From: Dermacentor variabilis
Taxonomy: Eukaryota; Arthropoda; Arachnida; Ixodida; Ixodidae
DNA: 64,000 bases
Direction of reading: 5' to 3'
Assembly (NCBI RefSeq): GCF_050947875.1
Contig: NC_134569.1
Span: 17,071,631-17,135,630, forward strand
Shown: positions 63,130 to 64,000 of the stretch, piece by piece
Position numbering within the stretch: the first letter of the stretch is position 1
How the letters are laid out: each line of letters starts with the position of its first letter
Notes under the pieces: model-generated
Database searches by the model: none
Told to the model about the DNA's origin: nothing
The model's input: the letters and a program-made list of their open reading frames with translations, nothing else
Made by a program: the position numbers and the translations under genes

Positions 63130-64000
63130 TTTATTTTTTATTTATTTATTTGAACATACTATCAGCCTTTTACAGGGCCAAGATAGGAATGAGTACAATA
63201 ACGTATTACATACTGTACAACAACAAACACTAAACACGCAGCAGTGCATATGATCAGGTATACACAAACAATATTAAGAACAATTCGTGACACTTAGTCC
63301 ATCAGCTTGTGATACTTAGTACAGCACTATAGGGTAAGAAAAACTGAAATCACCAGCAAACTAAGAAGAGTATTGTTGAAGTTGGGCCCGAAACTGCTCG
63401 CAGTCTCTCGCGCTTACCACTCTCTCCGGCAGTTTATTCCATTCTCTCGCAGTTTGCAAAAAGAAAGAATATTTAAAACAGTCCTTAGAAAATCTACCTT
63501 CTTTCACGTACTTTGAATGTTTATTCCTTACTACCTGCGACAATGTCTCGGTTATGTAGCGTTCCTTGTTTACCAGCACCATATGATTCATAATGCTGTA
63601 AAAAAGGCTCAGCCTTTTCTGTTTCCTTCGCATTTTAAGCAAAGGAAGGTTTACCCTTTCATAAAGCGGTGACACCGAGTCTCGTCTTCGATATTTGGAA
63701 AAAATGAAGCGCAAGGCACGCCGTTGCACACCTTCTAATTTTAGTGCATTCTTTTGGTCGTAAGGATCCCAGACTTCGCACACATATTCCATTATAGGAC
63801 GAACTAGCATTTTGTATACAATAAGCTTGGATTCTGCGGATGCTTGTTTGAAAGTCCGTCGAATGAATCCTGATCTTTGATTTGCCTTGCCTACTATATT
63901 GTCAATGTGGGTAGTACAACTCATATTTGCAGTCAAAGTTACGCCCAAGTACTTGTATTTGGTCACTGGAGTTAGTGGGGTACCCGATAGGGAGTAGTTG
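63130..64000 (-). mobile_element. CR1/L2-like LINE 3' part, continues past the window
   Basis: A distinct LINE lies to the right of, and probably inside, the I-clade LINE. It ends at an AAATAAATAAATA-type tail near 63130-63155 on the minus strand. Coding continues beyond 64000. The open post-RT frame is described next. Confidence 0.75.
63361..63966 (-). pseudogene. CR1/L2-like LINE post-RT (thumb) domain, open to its stop
   Basis: 201 codons include KYLGVTLTANMSCTTHID, VYKMLVRPIMEYVCEVWDP, LEGVQRRALRFIF and FKYSFFLQTAREWNKLPERV. These are the conserved thumb and C-terminal blocks of CR1/Jockey-group reverse transcriptases. No stop interrupts it up to 63966, and the frame probably continues upstream, so this copy is younger than its neighbours. 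Whether the whole element is intact cannot be seen. It is marked pseudogene because the visible part is a fragment. Confidence 0.8.

Overview
This window is eukaryotic nuclear DNA, and hard tick (Ixodida) is the most likely source. It contains intron-split genes with GT-AG junctions and short conserved exons, separated by kilobases of decayed transposons. The repeats match, from memory, families typical of tick genomes: RTE-type LINEs with (GAT)n tails, a tRNA-headed SINE resembling the tick SINE Ruka, I-clade and CR1-like LINEs, Penelope-like elements, and many MITEs. No bacterial, CRISPR, rRNA or genuine tRNA gene was seen. The species assignment is an inference.

Two host genes can be read with confidence. 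The first is a plus-strand unorthodox aquaporin of the AQP11/12 family (about 13.5-29.5 kb). Four exons are visible. The first pore motif is C-P-C instead of NPA and the second is N-P-I. Roughly 35-40 residues between exons 2 and 3 were not located. The second is a minus-strand AAAS/ALADIN nucleoporin gene (39.5-58.5 kb). Its 13 consecutive exons join in phase into 479 codons ending at a stop; only the N-terminal exon(s) were not found. The two genes converge tail to tail. A third, unidentified minus-strand terminal exon is proposed at about 3 kb.

Region by region. At 1-4.8 kb there is a foldback element, a possible orphan exon and a hairpin. At 4.8-9.5 kb lies a three-layer nest: an RTE LINE is split by a TIR transposon with a THAP-type zinc finger, and the THAP exon is split by a solo LTR with a 4-bp target duplication. 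At 9.5-13 kb are SINEs and a second solo LTR of the same family, in reverse orientation, with its own 4-bp duplication. At 13-29.5 kb is the aquaporin, whose 13.7-kb intron holds a Penelope fragment with a hammerhead-like motif, TTAA-flanked elements, a second RTE LINE, a minisatellite, a hAT-like element and a (TGACGAC)-rich array. At 29.5-39.5 kb is intergenic repeat debris, including a 3-kb element with mariner-like ends. At 39.5-58.5 kb is AAAS with repeats in its introns. At 58.5-64 kb are a Penelope GIY-YIG fragment with a second hammerhead-like core and two minus-strand LINEs.

No multi-gene system was found. The most interesting content is the nested transposon stratigraphy, the twin solo LTRs, the hammerhead-like motifs and the divergent aquaporin pore. 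CpG looks depleted to the right of about 29 kb relative to the left; this was not computed.
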